64,000 nucleotides of DNA from Corallococcus sp. NCRR (GCF_026965535.1 NZ_CP114039.1:7564001-7628000), one strand, 5' to 3'. Numbered from the stretch's first letter, positions 26,577-35,750 are shown. Notes: generated by a model not told the origin, from the sequence alone. A program made the numbers and translations.

Positions 26577-26590
26577 GCACCAGCCCACCG

Positions 26591-26618
26591 CGAGGCGGGA
26601 GGGGGCCTGCCCGCCTCG
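26591..26618 (+). terminator. Hairpin after the Pro-rich gene
   Basis: A perfect 9-bp stem CGAGGCGGG / CCCGCCTCG encloses a 10-base loop, 15 bp after the stop. Only a short T-rich stretch follows, so it is a weak intrinsic terminator at best. The remaining ~170 bp to the kinase gene hold nothing recognisable. Confidence 0.5.
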
Positions 26619-26793
26619 TGGATTTCCACAATCCAGACGCACCTGGAGTCCACGCCCATTCACCCGAAGAGAATGGCTTGCACCCGGCCCTGGACCTTCG
26701 TCCAACGTCTGCGTTGGGCGGCTCCAGGAAGCGACGTAAACGATGCATGGAGGATGCAGGAAACCGTAGACTGAGGTGCGCTCGTCGCGCGCC

Positions 26794-28929
26794 ATGCTCA
26801 CGTCCTTCTCGCCCCAGCACCTGGTCCGGATCCTCGCTGTCGCCGCCGCGTGCGCGGTGCTCATGGGGCTGGTCGCGGCCTGGAGCGAAAGCCAGTCAGC
26901 GGGTGTCCGCCTCGCCCTGGTGGCGGTGAGCGCGTTCGTGCTGGCGGCGGTGGGCGCGCTCGCCGCGCTTCGCGCGATGGCCCGGAGCGAGCGTGAGTGC
27001 GCCCGGCTGCTCAACCAGGCGAATGACGCGCGGGCGCTGCGCGACGCGGTGATGGACATCACGCCGGTGGGCTTCGCGTTCTACGATCGCGACCTGCGCT
27101 ACGTGCACGTCAATGCCGCGCTCGCCGCGATGAATGGCCTGCCGGTGGCGGCGCACCTGGGCCGCCACGTCGCGGAGGTGCTGCCGGCGCTGGGCACGGT
27201 GCTCGCGCCCCGGCTCGCCCGCGCGCTGGAGTCGGACGCGCCCCTGCAGGACCTCAGCCTCCAGGTGGAGACACCCGCCGCGCCCGGCGAGACGCGCTTC
27301 TGGTTCGGGAGCTACTCGCGCGTGCGCGGCTCGGGCGGCGCGGTGCTGGGCGTCATCGCGTCCCTGTCGGAGGTCACCGAGCGGATGCGCGCGGAGGCCT
27401 CCCTCCAGGAGCACGAGGGGCGCCTGGACGTGCTCACCCGGTCGCTGCCGGACTACCTGTGGGGTGGGAAGCTGCGGGACGGCGTGTTGCGTGACTTCTA
27501 CTGCACGCCCGTCGTGGAGCGGACCACCGGCTTTCCGGCCAGCGCCTTCACCGCCGGCGGCGGCCCGGAGGGAACGCCCTCGCCGCTGTGGGCGGAGATG
27601 ATCCACCCGGAGGACCGGACGCGCTACCGCGAGTGCATCGAGTCGCTGGCGCTGGCCCCGAGCACGGAGGTGGAGATTGAACACCGCATCATCTGCGCGG
27701 ACGGGCGCGTGCGCTGGGTGCGCAGCCGCGCCGCGGCTTCCGGCCTGGACGACCGGGGCGGCGTGCACCTGGGCTGCGTCGTCACGGACGTCACCGACCG
27801 GCGGCTCGCGGACGACCTGCGCCAGCGATTGAACGACAGCTTCCGCCGCTCCGCGACGGAGTGGCGCCGCACCTTCGACGCGGTGGCATCACCACTGCTG
27901 GTGCTGAGCGCGGAGGGCATCATCCACCGGCTCAATGAAGCGGCCCGCCTGCTCTTCCGGGAGGCGGACCCCTCCGGCCAGCCGCTCTCCGTGACCGCCG
28001 GTGCGCCGCCCTGGTCCAGCGCGGGACCGCTGGTGGAGGAGCTGCGCGCGACGCACGGAAGCACCAGCCGCCAGGTGCACGACGCGGAGTCCCACCGCAC
28101 CTGGGAGGTGTCGGCCGCCTGGGTGGACGAGAAGGCCAGCGAGGACCCCCGCATCATCCTGGTGGCTACTGAGGTCACCCGGCTGCTGGAGCTGCAGGCC
28201 CACGTGCGCCGCAGTGAGACCATGGCCGCCATGGGCGCCATCGTCGCGGGCGTGGCCCACGAGGTGCGCAATCCCCTCTTCTCCATCTCCGCGGTCGTGG
28301 ACGCCATCGAGGCCACGTACGGCGCGCAGCCGGAGCTCAAGCCCTACCTGGACGTGCTGCGCGGCGAGGTGCGCCGCCTCACCCACCTCACGCAGGAGCT
28401 GTTCGAATACGGCCGCCCCACCCGGGGCGAGTGGACGGACGGCGCTGTGGGCGCGGTGGTCTCCGAGGCCCTGTCCGCCTGCATGCTCACGAGCGACAAG
28501 GCGGCGGTGAAGCTCGAGCGCGAGGTGTCCGACGCGCTGCCCCCGGTGCGCATGGACGCGCGCCGCCTGTTTCACGTCTTCCGCAACGTGGTGGAGAATG
28601 CCGTGCAGCACTCCCCCCAGGGCACTACCGTTCACGTAACGGCGGAGACCGTGGAAGAGGCGGGGCGCCCGTGGGTGCGCTGCACCGTCCACGACGGCGG
28701 GCCCGGATTCAAGAGCGAGGACCTGCCCCACGTCTTCGAGCCCTTCTTCAGCAAGCGTCGAGGAGGGACCGGGTTGGGGCTGTCCATCGTCCAGCGCATC
28801 CTGGAGGAGCACCAGGGGCGCATTCGCCTGTCCAACCACCCCCAAGGGGGCGCGGAGGTGACCATCCTGCTGCCCGCCCTTTCCCCCGCCGTTCACACCG
28901 GCACAACTCCGCAGTCACAGGTGTCATGA
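26794..28929 (+). CDS. PAS-domain sensor histidine kinase
   Basis: The 711-residue product has two N-terminal membrane helices (about residues 13-30 and 40-62), three PAS-like domains (about 85-200, 220-350, 360-455), a dimerisation/phospho-acceptor helix with HEVRNP (His near 489) and an ATPase domain with N-box NVVENAVQH and G-boxes DGGPGF and GGTGLGLS. The short periplasmic loop suggests that signal enters through the membrane or the PAS domains. A GTG at 26776 is an alternative start. Its stop overlaps the regulator start (ATGA), so the two form a two-component system. Confidence 0.92.
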   Translation: MLTSFSPQHLVRILAVAAACAVLMGLVAAWSESQSAGVRLALVAVSAFVLAAVGALAALRAMARSERECARLLNQANDARALRDAVMDITPVGFAFYDRDLRYVHVNAALAAMNGLPVAAHLGRHVAEVLPALGTVLAPRLARALESDAPLQDLSLQVETPAAPGETRFWFGSYSRVRGSGGAVLGVIASLSEVTERMRAEASLQEHEGRLDVLTRSLPDYLWGGKLRDGVLRDFYCTPVVERTTGFPASAFTAGGGPEGTPSPLWAEMIHPEDRTRYRECIESLALAPSTEVEIEHRIICADGRVRWVRSRAAASGLDDRGGVHLGCVVTDVTDRRLADDLRQRLNDSFRRSATEWRRTFDAVASPLLVLSAEGIIHRLNEAARLLFREADPSGQPLSVTAGAPPWSSAGPLVEELRATHGSTSRQVHDAESHRTWEVSAAWVDEKASEDPRIILVATEVTRLLELQAHVRRSETMAAMGAIVAGVAHEVRNPLFSISAVVDAIEATYGAQPELKPYLDVLRGEVRRLTHLTQELFEYGRPTRGEWTDGAVGAVVSEALSACMLTSDKAAVKLEREVSDALPPVRMDARRLFHVFRNVVENAVQHSPQGTTVHVTAETVEEAGRPWVRCTVHDGGPGFKSEDLPHVFEPFFSKRRGGTGLGLSIVQRILEEHQGRIRLSNHPQGGAEVTILLPALSPAVHTGTTPQSQVS

Positions 28930-30269
28930 CTCGCACCCGCATCCTGCTCGTGGACGACGAGCCCGGCGTCCGTCTGGGTATGAAGGGCTACCTCACCCAG
29001 CACGGCTTCGACGTGGATGAAGCCACCAGCGTGGCCGAGGCCCAGGAGGGCTTCCGCACGCACCGGCCCGACGTGGCCGTCATCGATTACCGCCTGCCGG
29101 ATGGCACGGCGCTGGAGCTGTTGCCCCGGCTCAAGGAGCTGGACGCGGCGGTGCCCCTGGTGGTGCTCACCGGGCATGGCTCCATCGAGCTGGCGGTGCA
29201 GGCGGTGAAGGAAGGCGCCGAGCAATTCCTCACCAAGCCGCTGGAGCTGGCGGTGCTCAAGGTGGTGCTGGAGCGGCTCGTGGCCCAGCGGCGCGAGCGG
29301 CAGCGGCTGCTGGCGGACCGCTCGCGCGCGGTGCGCACGCAGGTGGATCCATTCATCGGGAACAGCCCCGCCATCCGCGCGCTGCGCGACCAGGCGGAGC
29401 GCGTGCGCGACAGCGACAGCCCGGTGCTCGTCACGGGCGAGACGGGCAGCGGCAAGAGCGTGCTCGCGCGCTGGCTGCATGAGGGGGGACCGCGCAAGGA
29501 GGCCCCCTTCGTGGACCTGAACTGCGCGGCGCTGTCCAAGGACCTGCTGGACTCGGAGTTGTTCGGCCACGAGAAGGGCGCCTTCACCAGCGCGGTGGCC
29601 GCGAAGCAGGGCCTGCTGGAGGTGGCGGACCGGGGCACGCTGTTCCTGGATGAGATTGGCGACATGGACGTGGCCGTCCAGCCCAAGCTGCTCAAGGTGC
29701 TGGAGGAGAAGCGCTTCCGCCGCCTGGGGGACGTGAAGGACCGGCGCGTGGACGTGAGGCTCGTGGCCGCCACGCACCAGGATCTGCAGCTGGCCGCGCG
29801 AGAGAAGCGCTTCCGAAGCGACCTGTACTTCCGCATCAGCACGCTCATCCTGCACGTGCCGCCCCTGCGCGAGCGCGCGGAGGACGTGCCGGTGCTCGCG
29901 AGCCACTTCCTGGCGGAGATGGGCGCGCACCGGGGCCGCGGCCAGGTGGAGCTGGAGCCCGACGCGGAGCGGGCCCTGATGGCCTACAGCTGGCCGGGCA
30001 ACATCCGGGAGCTGCGCAACGTGCTGGAGCGCGCGGTGCTCCTGTCCGGCACCTCGCGACTGTCGCGCAGCGCCCTGCGCTTCGAGTCCCTGCTGCCCGC
30101 GGAGGAGCCGCTGGGCGAGGACCTCACGCTGGAGGAGCTGGAGCACCGCCACATCGAGCGCGTGCTGGCGCGCGAGGGCGGCCACGTGGAGCGCGCGGCG
30201 ACGAAGCTGGGCATCTCCCGCAGCTCGCTCTACGCGAAGCTCAAGGGCTGGCAGCACAAGGGCGGCTGA
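28926..30269 (+). CDS. NtrC-family sigma-54-dependent response regulator
   Basis: The 447-residue product has a receiver domain (phosphorylation site Asp54 in VIDYRLPDG), an AAA+ domain with Walker A GETGSGKS and Walker B LFLDEIGD, and a Fis-type helix-turn-helix (VERAATKLGISRSSLYAKL). The sigma-54 contact loop reads GAFTSA instead of the consensus GAFTGA. It overlaps the kinase gene by 4 bp and is surely its partner. It should activate sigma-54 promoters if the altered loop is functional. I saw no convincing sigma-54 promoter in the window. Confidence 0.92.
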   Translation: MTRTRILLVDDEPGVRLGMKGYLTQHGFDVDEATSVAEAQEGFRTHRPDVAVIDYRLPDGTALELLPRLKELDAAVPLVVLTGHGSIELAVQAVKEGAEQFLTKPLELAVLKVVLERLVAQRRERQRLLADRSRAVRTQVDPFIGNSPAIRALRDQAERVRDSDSPVLVTGETGSGKSVLARWLHEGGPRKEAPFVDLNCAALSKDLLDSELFGHEKGAFTSAVAAKQGLLEVADRGTLFLDEIGDMDVAVQPKLLKVLEEKRFRRLGDVKDRRVDVRLVAATHQDLQLAAREKRFRSDLYFRISTLILHVPPLRERAEDVPVLASHFLAEMGAHRGRGQVELEPDAERALMAYSWPGNIRELRNVLERAVLLSGTSRLSRSALRFESLLPAEEPLGEDLTLEELEHRHIERVLAREGGHVERAATKLGISRSSLYAKLKGWQHKGG

Positions 30270-30320
30270 CGGCGGCCCACTCGACCTCCTTGCCCATACG
30301 CCCTAGGGTCCGCGCCCACG

Positions 30321-31385
30321 ATGAGCCAGAGCCTGACCCTGCTTGCGGGCCCCGACGCCCTGCGCACCCTCCGGGAGCGCGGACTGCGCGCGGAGGACGT
30401 GGACATCCTTCCAGGCGCTTCCGGCGGCCCGAAGTGGCTGGGGCTGGAGGGAATCGACCGCGTCCTGTTCGGCGAGTTCCTCCAGGGGCCCCGCACCCGG
30501 CCGCTGCATCTCATTGGCAGCTCCATCGGGAGCTGGCGGCTCGCGTGCCTGGCGCGGAAGGACCCGGTGGCCGCGCTCCGGCGCTTCGCGGACGCGTACC
30601 TGGAGCAGCGCTATCCGCCCAAGCCTCCCCCCTCGCTGGTCAGCGAGAGGAGCGCGACGATACTGGATTCCCTCCTGGGGCCGGACGGCGTGGAGGAGAT
30701 CCTCACGCACCCGTGGGCGCGGCTGCACGTGGTGACGACCCGGTGCAAGGGATTGCTGGCAATGGAGCCGTCCAGCGTGCAGCTCGCGGGCTTCGTGCTG
30801 GGCGCGCTGGCGAACGCGGTGAGCCGCCGGACGCTCGGGCTCCACATGGAGCGCGTCATCTTCCATACCGCCGGGGACTCGAGCCCGTTCGCGGGGCTCA
30901 AGGACCTGCCGTCCGTGCACCGTCCCCTCACCCGCGACAACCTGCGCCCGGCGCTCATCGCGTCGGGCTCCATCCCGATGGTGCTCGCGGGCGTCCATGA
31001 CATCCCGGGTGCGCCCCTTGGCACCTACCGGGACGGCGGTGTCGTCGACTACCACCTGGACGTCGACTACGGCACGGGTGAGGGGCTGGTGCTCTATCCG
31101 CACTTCTACCCGTACGTCGTGCCCGGCTGGTTCGACAAGTCGCTCAAGTGGCGCCGCGCGGGGCCGCTCAACTTCCGGCGCGCGCTGATCATCACGCCGT
31201 CCCCCGCGCACCTGGCGCGGCTGCCCGGTGGACGCATCCCGGACCGCGCGGACTTCACGCGGATGCCGGCCGACGACCGGATCCGCGCGTGGAGGCAGGT
31301 GCTGACCGAGGGCGACCGCATGGCGGATGAGCTGCGGGAGCTGCTTGCCTCGGGCCGCATCGCGGAGCACGTCCAGCCGCTGTAG
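30321..31385 (+). CDS. Patatin-like phospholipase
   Basis: The 354-residue product has the patatin catalytic dyad layout: GASGGPKW as oxyanion-hole segment (residues 32-39), G-S-S-I-G with nucleophile Ser68, and a D-G-G motif (YRDGGVVDY) giving the catalytic Asp. It should hydrolyse acyl esters of membrane lipids. It has no signal peptide. The gene starts 51 bp after the response regulator and converges on a second lipid-type hydrolase with a 13-bp gap. Confidence 0.88.
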   Translation: MSQSLTLLAGPDALRTLRERGLRAEDVDILPGASGGPKWLGLEGIDRVLFGEFLQGPRTRPLHLIGSSIGSWRLACLARKDPVAALRRFADAYLEQRYPPKPPPSLVSERSATILDSLLGPDGVEEILTHPWARLHVVTTRCKGLLAMEPSSVQLAGFVLGALANAVSRRTLGLHMERVIFHTAGDSSPFAGLKDLPSVHRPLTRDNLRPALIASGSIPMVLAGVHDIPGAPLGTYRDGGVVDYHLDVDYGTGEGLVLYPHFYPYVVPGWFDKSLKWRRAGPLNFRRALIITPSPAHLARLPGGRIPDRADFTRMPADDRIRAWRQVLTEGDRMADELRELLASGRIAEHVQPL

Positions 31386-31398
31386 CGCGCGGATCCAC

Positions 31399-32610
31399 TC
31401 AGCAAGCAAGCCACGTTCGAAGTGAGGCGTAGACCTCCGGGTGGTCGAGCAGGTCCAGGTGGTTCGCGCCTGGGATGATGCGCTGGTTCGCTTCCGGGAA
31501 CCGCAGCGTCAGCTCCGGCAGGGCATGGCGCCCGAGCGCGCTGTCCACCGGCACCAGTCCGTCACCCGGCGGACGCCGCGACAGCGTCTTCGCGGTGGTC
31601 GCCGCGACCGCGTAGCAGTCCACGCCTTCCGGCAGCGCGAGGGCTCTACGCGCATCGCCCCCCCACCCGAAGCGCTCCCGCCCCTCCCAGTGCGCGTCGA
31701 GCACGTTGCCGAAGCGAAGGTCCGTGACCCCGGCACCGCGGATCCGTCCCAGGCGTGTGAACGGCGCGCTGTACGGGCTGATCTCCAGCAGCACGTCCAC
31801 CCAGCTCCCTCCGCGCTCCAGCGGTGAACCGTGATGGGGCGAACCCAGGCAGACGAGCCTCCGCAACAAGGGACGCCAGCCATGGCCCCCGGTCTCCGCC
31901 GCGAGGCACGCGCTCCGCGCCACGAGCCCACCCATGCTGTGTCCCAGGAGCGTCAGCGATTCGAGCGGTACGGGCCAGCAGGCCACGAGCTGTTCCAGCA
32001 GCCCCGAGAACGCACGTCCGTTCCGGGAGATGTGCAGGCCGCTGTTGTAGTGGAGGTACACCGGCGTGTAGCCAAGCTCGCGCGCCAGCGCCGCGCCGTG
32101 GTCATGCCCTCGCCGGTTCCACTGCAGGTCGTTCATCGAGGAGCCATGAACCAGCACGAGCAGCCGGCTGCCTGCCTCCGGGAGGGTGGCGCGCAGGGCC
32201 TCCGGCTCCAGGCACAACGGCTGCCCGTGGACCCGGAACGCCATCGGGATGGCGAGCGGGTTGCCTTCCTCCTCCAGCGCATCCCCGAGCACGCCGTTCA
32301 GCGCGGAGAGCAACGCCTCACGCTGAGGCCCCGGAGCACCGTCCCCCAGCCACGGAGAGAGCCCCGCGAGCACGGCATCCAGCCCCTCCCCGACGTGCCG
32401 GGTGACGCCCAGGAGCGTTCCGTAGAGCAACCCCGTCATGGCACGCGCCGGGCGCTCCAGCGGTCTGCCCAACACGGACGGCCCGCTGGCGATGGTGCGG
32501 TGCATCTCCTCCACGAGCCCCATCACGCCTCGGGTGGCTCGCACCGCCAGGCGGCTGGCCCCACGCAAGGCATCGGCGTTCTTCCGCGTTCCCTGAGACC
32601 GGTTGTTCAT
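31399..32610 (-). CDS. Alpha/beta hydrolase, triacylglycerol lipase/PGAP1-like
   Basis: From the ATG at 32610 (preceded by GGAGG 8-9 bases upstream; further Met codons upstream lack this) the product has 403 residues. A ~110-residue helical N-terminal part precedes an alpha/beta hydrolase domain with oxyanion LVLVHGSSMND, nucleophile elbow GHSMGG, LVCLGSPHHGSP, Asp in GDGLVPVDSALG and the catalytic His in GANHLDLL. The layout fits lipases acting on long-chain esters. The helical part may form a lid or contact the membrane. It is a single gene. Confidence 0.88.
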   Translation of the reverse strand: MNNRSQGTRKNADALRGASRLAVRATRGVMGLVEEMHRTIASGPSVLGRPLERPARAMTGLLYGTLLGVTRHVGEGLDAVLAGLSPWLGDGAPGPQREALLSALNGVLGDALEEEGNPLAIPMAFRVHGQPLCLEPEALRATLPEAGSRLLVLVHGSSMNDLQWNRRGHDHGAALARELGYTPVYLHYNSGLHISRNGRAFSGLLEQLVACWPVPLESLTLLGHSMGGLVARSACLAAETGGHGWRPLLRRLVCLGSPHHGSPLERGGSWVDVLLEISPYSAPFTRLGRIRGAGVTDLRFGNVLDAHWEGRERFGWGGDARRALALPEGVDCYAVAATTAKTLSRRPPGDGLVPVDSALGRHALPELTLRFPEANQRIIPGANHLDLLDHPEVYASLRTWLAC

Positions 32611-32670
32611 GGCGCGTGCCTCCATGGCCATACCTACCGGACCGTAACCTACCCATCCGTAACCACGAGG

Positions 32671-33306
32671 TCAAACCGGGGTCCGCCTCAAGCGCTCCAG
32701 CTCTTCGCGCAGGGAGCGGTTCTCCGAGCGGAGCGTCTGGAGCTCGGCCGACACCGGACGCAGCATCTCGTCCAGCTCCGCCTCGGTGAACCGGGGCGTG
32801 ATGTGCTGGGGACAGTTCCAGTCGAAGCCCTCGACCTTGAGCACGAAGCCGCGCTCCACCTTCGCGTCATAGCCGGGGACCTCCAGGCGCTTGAGCGTGG
32901 CGGCGTCCGTTTCGCGGGTGATGACGGACGCGTGCGCCAGGACCTTCAGGCGCGCACGGTTCGGGTAGTCCACGAAGATGAGCGCGACGCGGTCGTTCTC
33001 GCTGACGTTGCCCGCGGAGATGTACTGCTTGTTCCCCCGGTAGTCCGCGAAACCCAGCGTGTGCGGGTCCAGCACCCGGACGAAGCCCGGCGGGCCGCCC
33101 CGGTGCTGGATGTAGGGCCATCCGTTGGAGCCGATGCTGGCCATGTAGAAGCTGTCGCGCTGGGAGAGGAACTCCGCCTCGTCGTCCGTGAGCACGTCCA
33201 GGGTGTCTCCCGTTCGCTCGACACGGGCATAGGCGGCGCGGCTCCCGAACTTCTCCTGGAGCGCCTGGACCGCGGGGGTGAAGGCCAGTCTTGCGAATCG
33301 TCCCAT
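32671..33306 (-). CDS. Pyridoxamine 5'-phosphate oxidase-family flavoprotein
   Basis: The 211-residue product has the split-barrel FMN-binding pattern of PNPOx-like proteins (DSFYMASIGSNGWPYIQHRGG, GFADYRGNKQYISAGNV, VALIFVDYPNRARLKVLA). It ends in a ~35-residue Glu/Arg/Leu helix predicted to form a coiled coil. These proteins are FMN-dependent oxidoreductases or flavin carriers; the substrate is unknown. The gene is divergent from the LysR gene with a 77-bp spacer, the classic arrangement for LysR control. Confidence 0.85.
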   Translation of the reverse strand: MGRFARLAFTPAVQALQEKFGSRAAYARVERTGDTLDVLTDDEAEFLSQRDSFYMASIGSNGWPYIQHRGGPPGFVRVLDPHTLGFADYRGNKQYISAGNVSENDRVALIFVDYPNRARLKVLAHASVITRETDAATLKRLEVPGYDAKVERGFVLKVEGFDWNCPQHITPRFTEAELDEMLRPVSAELQTLRSENRSLREELERLRRTPV

Positions 33307-33353
33307 GGCACTGTTCTAGCCATCCAAAGCGGTGAAACAATCAGCCGGTTCAG

Positions 33354-33366
33354 CAATCCTTTATTG
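33354..33366. promoter_or_regulatory. Possible LysR-binding palindrome
   Basis: CAAT-CCTTT-ATTG sits 17 bp before the LysR start in the 77-bp divergent spacer, within an A+T-rich stretch. Its dyad form agrees with LysR-type sites, but the typical T-N11-A core is not clearly placed. Confidence 0.35.
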
Positions 33367-33383
33367 TCAGCTACGCAAGAATC

Positions 33384-34325
33384 ATGGACCAGCTCTTCAC
33401 GCTCCGGACGTTCGTCGCCGTCGCCAGGCAGGGAAGCTTCACGGCCGCCTCTCGCCGGCTCCGCATCTCCCCTTCCGTGGCGACGCGGGCCGTGGCCCAG
33501 CTCGAGGAGCGGCTCGGAATCGCGCTCCTCACGCGCACGACGCGCTCCGTGCGCCTCACCGAACGCGGGCAGATCTACCTGGAGCGCTGCCAGCGGCTGC
33601 TGGAGGACCTGGACGAGGCCGACCGCCGCGTCCGCGGTGAGAACGCCGAACCCCGAGGCGAGCTCCACCTCTCCGCCCCCATCGTCTTCGGGCGGCTCCA
33701 CGTCCTGCCCGTGGTCCAGAAGCTGCTCGCGGCGCATCCGGCCCTGTCCGTCCGCATGCACCTGTCGGACAGGAACCAGCACCTCGTGGACGAAGGCATC
33801 GACGCGGCCGTCCGCCTGGGAGAGCTGAAGGACAGCAGCCTCATCGCCCTCAAGGTCGGCACCGTCCGCCGCGTGCTGGTGGCCAGCCCCCACTACGTGA
33901 AGCAGCACGGGTCACCCCGCTCGCCCGCCGAGCTGAGCCGCCATGAGCTCATCGCCTTCGAGAACCTCGACGCGACGAACGAGTGGCGGTTCGGAGAAAG
34001 GGAGCAGCCGGTGCGCATCCAGCCCCGGCTCATCCTCAACAGCGCGGACGCGGCCATCGCGGCGGCGGAGCAAGGCGCCGGCATCGCGCGCACGCTCTCA
34101 TACCAGGTGGCGGACGCCGTGCTCGGGGGGCGGCTGGTCCTGCTCCTCGGGGCATTCGCGCCGCCTCCCGTCCCGGTGAGCGTCATCTACCCCGGACGCC
34201 GCAGCGCCTCCGCCAACGTGGGCGCGTTCGTCCGCACGGCGCGCGGCCACTTCGAGGAGCACCCGCTCCTGCCCGTCGAGGCGTGGCGCCCGTCCAGGCC
34301 CACGGGTGGCAAAGCCAGACGCTGA
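33384..34325 (+). CDS. LysR-family transcriptional regulator
   Basis: The 313-residue product has the N-terminal LysR helix-turn-helix (FTAASRRLRISPSVATRAVAQLEERLG) and a two-lobed effector domain (GELHLSAPIVFGRLHVLP ... GAGIARTLSYQVADAV). It should control the divergent PNPOx-like gene. A short stretch of its C-terminus (NVGAFVRTA) has a near copy at 35751-35783 beside the tRNA genes, each followed by the same terminator block. Confidence 0.92.
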   Translation: MDQLFTLRTFVAVARQGSFTAASRRLRISPSVATRAVAQLEERLGIALLTRTTRSVRLTERGQIYLERCQRLLEDLDEADRRVRGENAEPRGELHLSAPIVFGRLHVLPVVQKLLAAHPALSVRMHLSDRNQHLVDEGIDAAVRLGELKDSSLIALKVGTVRRVLVASPHYVKQHGSPRSPAELSRHELIAFENLDATNEWRFGEREQPVRIQPRLILNSADAAIAAAEQGAGIARTLSYQVADAVLGGRLVLLLGAFAPPPVPVSVIYPGRRSASANVGAFVRTARGHFEEHPLLPVEAWRPSRPTGGKARR

Positions 34326-34378
34326 AAAAGCGAAAGGGCCCCGGCGTTTCCACCGAGGCCCTTTCGCACGCTGCGGGG
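34319..34378. repeat. Direct repeat copy A: LysR stop and terminator block
   Basis: About 60 bp from ACGCTGAAAA to TGCGGGG recur at 35781-35839 in the same orientation with about 80 percent identity by eye. The block spans the LysR stop codon and the hairpin. The two copies flank the MarR-GNAT pair. Confidence 0.7.
34330..34366 (-). terminator. Intrinsic terminator (minus strand), shared by convergent genes
   Basis: Stem GCGAAAGGGCC / GGCCCTTTCGC with an inner C-G extension and a short loop. On the minus strand it is followed by TTTTT, so it ends the MarR-GNAT transcript; the hairpin may also stop LysR transcription. The 90 bp to the GNAT stop hold no recognised gene. Confidence 0.75.
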
Positions 34379-34455
34379 CCTGCCCCCTGTTGGGACTCAA
34401 GACCGCCGTCGAATTCAACCTCGAGGTTCTATGAACTCCCGGAAGCCGTTCTTCC

Positions 34456-35148
34456 TCAGCCGGGTGGCTCGTCAGGGGCTCGTTCCAGAACCGCCACGTT
34501 GACCTCTGCACGCACCTCGAAGCCGAGGCTGCGGTAGAGCGCAATCGCAGGGGTATTGGTCGCCCACGCATGCAGGAAGGCACGGTCACCGCGCCGCTGA
34601 ATGGCTGCGACGACGGCTGTCGAAAGTCGGCGTGCCAGGCCCTGTCCTCGGAAGTCCGGGTGGGTGCAGACGCCGCTCACCTCCGTGTGGCCGGGGAAAC
34701 GCATGCGCTCCCCAGCCATGGCGGCGAGCCTGCCGCCACGCCGGATGCCCAGAAAGCGACCCATCTGATGCGTTCGAGCCAGGAAGGGACCGGGCTCGGT
34801 CAGCGAGGCCAGCGCAAGCATCTCGGGCGCGTCGTCTTCGGTGAGCGATTCACACTCGTCTTCGTGCTCCTCGGTCAGCTGCCGGGTCGCGACCATCTGC
34901 ACGCCACCGGCGGTCTTGATTGCGCGCAGCCCCGATGGCACCAGGACAGGAGGCACCTGCAGGACGTAGACCCGCTCGCCGGGAGGCACGAGCGCCGCGA
35001 GCGCCGCCTGGGCTTCGGGCTCGTCATCCCGCGCCGAGGCGAAGAGGTTGACCTCCGGAACGAACCGTCTGGCACGCTCGTCGCCTTCGGCCACCGAGAC
35101 GTGGAACGTGGTGAGGGATGCCCAGACAGGACGATCGAGCTCAATCAT
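34456..35148 (-). CDS. GNAT-family N-acetyltransferase
   Basis: From the ATG at 35148 the product has 230 residues. The C-terminal half has the GNAT acetyl-CoA-binding motif (VCTHPDFRGQGLARRL) and motif B (FLHAWATNTPAIALYRSLGFE). The N-terminal half is a separate, less conserved domain as seen in FR47-like acyltransferases. The start overlaps the MarR stop by 8 bp, so the pair is co-transcribed and the acetyltransferase is the likely target of that repressor. The substrate is unknown; antibiotic or amino-acid acetylation would fit. Confidence 0.87.
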   Translation of the reverse strand: MIELDRPVWASLTTFHVSVAEGDERARRFVPEVNLFASARDDEPEAQAALAALVPPGERVYVLQVPPVLVPSGLRAIKTAGGVQMVATRQLTEEHEDECESLTEDDAPEMLALASLTEPGPFLARTHQMGRFLGIRRGGRLAAMAGERMRFPGHTEVSGVCTHPDFRGQGLARRLSTAVVAAIQRRGDRAFLHAWATNTPAIALYRSLGFEVRAEVNVAVLERAPDEPPG

Positions 35149-35653
35149 GCCGACGAGCTCCCTTGGCGAGCCGAGCTGCACGGGCGGCAAGTGGCAGCTC
35201 CTCGAGCGCGTCCTCCAACAGGGCCAACTGCGCAAGGAAGCGACCCGACTCATCGCCGCAAGCGTCGCGAACCGCGGCCTCGATGAACGGAAACGTGTGC
35301 CGCCTCAAGCGCGCCAACAGTCCCCGGCCGGCCGGGGTCAGCGCGATGACGCGCGCGCGTCCGTCGTCCTCGGCGGCACCCGAGCGGACCAATCCCGCGG
35401 CCTCAAGCGCCCCCGTCATACGCGTCACACCTGGCTGCGTCACACCGAGGGCACGCGAGAGGTCACCCACGGTCATCGCCCCACCGCTGTCCAGCGCCTC
35501 CAGTGGCGGCAGGTGCGAGGCAGGCACCGGCACTTCGGCCTCGTCGAGAATGACCTGTGTGTGCGTCTGAAGCCGGTCTCCAATGCGCTTCAGACGGGTG
35601 CCCAGCGCAAGGTGGCCGAGCCCCCTCAGGACATCTTGGTTCGATCCGCCCAT
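35141..35653 (-). CDS. MarR-family transcriptional regulator
   Basis: The 170-residue product has a MarR winged helix (MTVGDLSRALGVTQPGVTRMTGALEAAGLVRSG, wing DDGRARVIALTPAG) between dimerisation helices. An A+T-rich operator lies 6 bp upstream of its ATG. It heads a two-gene operon with the GNAT gene, enclosed by direct repeats of a terminator block, which suggests the pair arrived or was rearranged as a unit. Confidence 0.88.
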   Translation of the reverse strand: MGGSNQDVLRGLGHLALGTRLKRIGDRLQTHTQVILDEAEVPVPASHLPPLEALDSGGAMTVGDLSRALGVTQPGVTRMTGALEAAGLVRSGAAEDDGRARVIALTPAGRGLLARLRRHTFPFIEAAVRDACGDESGRFLAQLALLEDALEELPLAARAARLAKGARRHD

Positions 35654-35658
35654 GACGT

Positions 35659-35675
35659 GTTATATAACTTGTTAT
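35659..35675. promoter_or_regulatory. MarR-type operator, overlapping palindromes
   Basis: GTTATATAACTTGTTAT contains two overlapping dyads: GTTATATAAC (35659-35668, perfect) and ATAAC-TT-GTTAT (35664-35675). It is strikingly A+T-rich for this genome and lies just before the MarR start, as expected for autoregulation. Confidence 0.65.
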
Positions 35676-35750
35676 CAAATTCACCACAAGCGCTCCGCCA
35701 GCAGCATGAGAGGGATCGAGCGGCGGGTGAAGATAGCGGCCGTTAGCGCT

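Noticed and set aside
34367-34455. Possible tRNA or tmRNA remnant between the terminator and the GNAT gene
   Set aside because: T-loop-like bases are present but no acceptor stem or anticodon arm can be folded.
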